Positions 62,929 to 64,000 of a stretch of 64,000 nucleotides of DNA are shown piece after piece; the stretch's first letter is position 1; every line of letters begins with the position of its first letter. The stretch is from assembly GCF_016905445.1 (NCBI RefSeq), contig NZ_JAFEXF010000016.1, forward strand, positions 1 through 64,000, in the 5' to 3' direction. Made by a program: the position numbers and the translations under genes. The notes below the pieces were generated by a model that did no database searches, was not told the origin of the DNA, and saw only the letters and a program-made list of their open reading frames with translations. Source of the DNA: Streptomyces sp. G44 (lineage in GTDB: Bacteria; Actinomycetota; Actinomycetes; Streptomycetales; Streptomycetaceae).

Positions 62929-63000
62929 CCGGGGGCCCGCGCAGGCGGTGATACCCGCCAACTTCCGCCACGCTCTACCCTTCTGACATCACGTCAACTA

Positions 63001-63040
63001 ACGTCCCCCTTCGCCGCCCACGCTCGGTGAAGGGGGACGT
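63001..63040 (+). promoter_or_regulatory. Hairpin that can hide the ribosome site of the downstream gene
   Basis: ACGTCCCCCTT (63001-63011) is perfectly complementary to AAGGGGGACGT (63030-63040), with an 18-nt loop. The 3' arm contains the AGGGGG ribosome site of the oxidoreductase gene starting at 63045. It could end NCS1 transcription, or control translation by sequestering the site. Confidence 0.6.
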
Positions 63041-63044
63041 TCCC

Positions 63045-64000
63045 ATGCCCACCACAGTCGTACGGTTCAACCTCGTCGATCCCGCGGCCACACCCGTCTC
63101 GCTGAGCGAGCGCTACAAGGCCGCCCTGGAGATGGCCACGTACGCGGACGACCGCGGCATCTCCACCGTCCAGACCGAGGAGCACCACGGCGCCGCGAAC
63201 AACTGGCTGCCCTCCCCCTTCGCCTTCGCCGGCGCCGTCCTCGGCGCGACGCGGCGGATCGCGGTGACGGTGTCGGCGATCATCGGCCCGCTGCACGATC
63301 CGCTGCGGGCGGCGGAGGACATCGCCGTACTCGACCTGCTCAGCGGCGGCCGGCTGGTCACCGTGGCGGGAATCGGCTACCGGCCCGAGGAGTACGAGCG
63401 GGCGGGCGTCGACTTCACGCGGCGCGGCGAGCTCCAGGACGAGCTCATCGAGACGCTGCTCGCGGCCTGGACGGGCGAGCCCTTCACCTTCCGCGGCCGC
63501 ACGGTGCGCGTCACCCCGCGCCCCTTCACCCAGCCGCATCCGCTGCTGCTCGTCGGCGGCTCGTCGAAGGCGGCGGCCCGGCGCGCGGCCCGGTTCGGCC
63601 TGCCGTTCTTCCCGAGCGCGCACCTGCCCGAGCTGGAGGCGTACTACACCGAGCAGCTCGCGGAGCACGGCACCGAGGGCTGGACGATGATGCCCGCCGC
63701 CGAGACCCCGCTGCTGCACCTCGCCGACGACCCCGACCGCGCCTGGGCCGAGCACGGCGAGCACTTCCTGCACGAGGCCCGTACGTACGCCTCCTGGCAG
63801 GCGGACGGGGCCATCCGCTCGGCGGTGACGTCGGCGGCCACCACGGTCACGGAGCTGCGCGCGGAGGGCGTCTACCGCGTGCTGACGCCGGAGGAGTGCG
63901 TGACGTACGCGAAGGGCGACACCGGCAGCCTCGTCCTGCACCCGCTGGTCGGCGGGATGCCCGTCGACGAGGGATGGCGCAGCCTGCACCACTTCTGCGA
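63045..64000 (+). CDS. LLM-class flavin-dependent oxidoreductase, cut at the window edge
   Basis: At least 318 residues of a bacterial-luciferase-like TIM barrel. YADDRGISTVQTEEHHGAANNWLPSPFAFAGAVLGATRRIAV is the classic F420/FMN-binding N-terminal half, and DLLSGGRLVTVAGIGYRPEEYERAG the phosphate-binding part. The ATG has AGGGGG at 8-nt spacing. The substrate and the choice of FMN or F420 are unknown. The stop lies beyond the window. Confidence 0.9.
   Translation, partial: MPTTVVRFNLVDPAATPVSLSERYKAALEMATYADDRGISTVQTEEHHGAANNWLPSPFAFAGAVLGATRRIAVTVSAIIGPLHDPLRAAEDIAVLDLLSGGRLVTVAGIGYRPEEYERAGVDFTRRGELQDELIETLLAAWTGEPFTFRGRTVRVTPRPFTQPHPLLLVGGSSKAAARRAARFGLPFFPSAHLPELEAYYTEQLAEHGTEGWTMMPAAETPLLHLADDPDRAWAEHGEHFLHEARTYASWQADGAIRSAVTSAATTVTELRAEGVYRVLTPEECVTYAKGDTGSLVLHPLVGGMPVDEGWRSLHHFC

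Overview
The window is a GC-rich actinobacterial chromosome segment, almost certainly Streptomyces. Third codon positions are strongly G/C, GTG starts are common, and several genes are Streptomyces markers: the sporulation sigma factor WhiG, NsdA, four adjacent type I signal peptidases (SipWXYZ), and a glnD-glnK-amtB operon with a GlnR-type site. Gene order broadly matches the conserved ftsY...rpsP...whiG...rpsB core of Streptomyces chromosomes, read here mostly on the minus strand. I see no tRNA, rRNA, IS element, integrase or CRISPR array.

Left part (1-18 kb), more variable. A partial permease and a VOC protein are followed by a four-gene minus-strand operon with overlapping stop/start codons. 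It encodes a cytosolic poly-HAMP hybrid histidine kinase, a PP2C/SpoIIE phosphatase with ANTAR, GAF and PAS domains, a STAS anti-sigma antagonist, and a MEDS-HATPase anti-sigma-like protein. Together these form a sensory partner-switching module with no sigma factor of its own. Next come a LOG-family protein, a GT4 glycosyltransferase, a NarL-type two-component pair, a mycothiol-dependent MDMPI-family protein, and a thiamine ABC transporter (thiB-thiP-thiQ) under a clear TPP riboswitch.

Middle (18-38 kb), housekeeping. In order of transcription this part holds: rpsP, khpA, rimM, trmD, rplS and sipW-X-Y-Z with a NUDIX gene; DUF2469, yraN, yifB, dprA and whiG; and a TetR gene, then rpsB, tsf, pyrH, frr, cdsA and rlmN. 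Strong hairpins separate rpsB/tsf, tsf/pyrH, pyrH/frr and khpA/rimM.

38-49 kb is an accessory island between rpsP and ftsH/ffh. It holds an SprT-like protein, a eukaryote/archaeal-type prolyl-tRNA synthetase without the bacterial editing insertion, a SAM methyltransferase, and one 7.56-kb gene for a single-module PKS. The PKS domain order is KS-AT-DH-cMT-ER-KR-ACP, that of fungal highly reducing PKSs, with no thioesterase. An extra aminoacyl-tRNA synthetase beside a PKS suggests a product that targets ProRS, with this enzyme as self-resistance. That is inference, and it is the most interesting lead here.

Right part (49-64 kb): an FtsH paralogue, ffh, the nitrogen operon amtB-glnK-glnD, nsdA, a degenerate primase-polymerase-like protein, ftsY, an NCS1 permease, and an LLM flavin oxidoreductase cut by the window edge.
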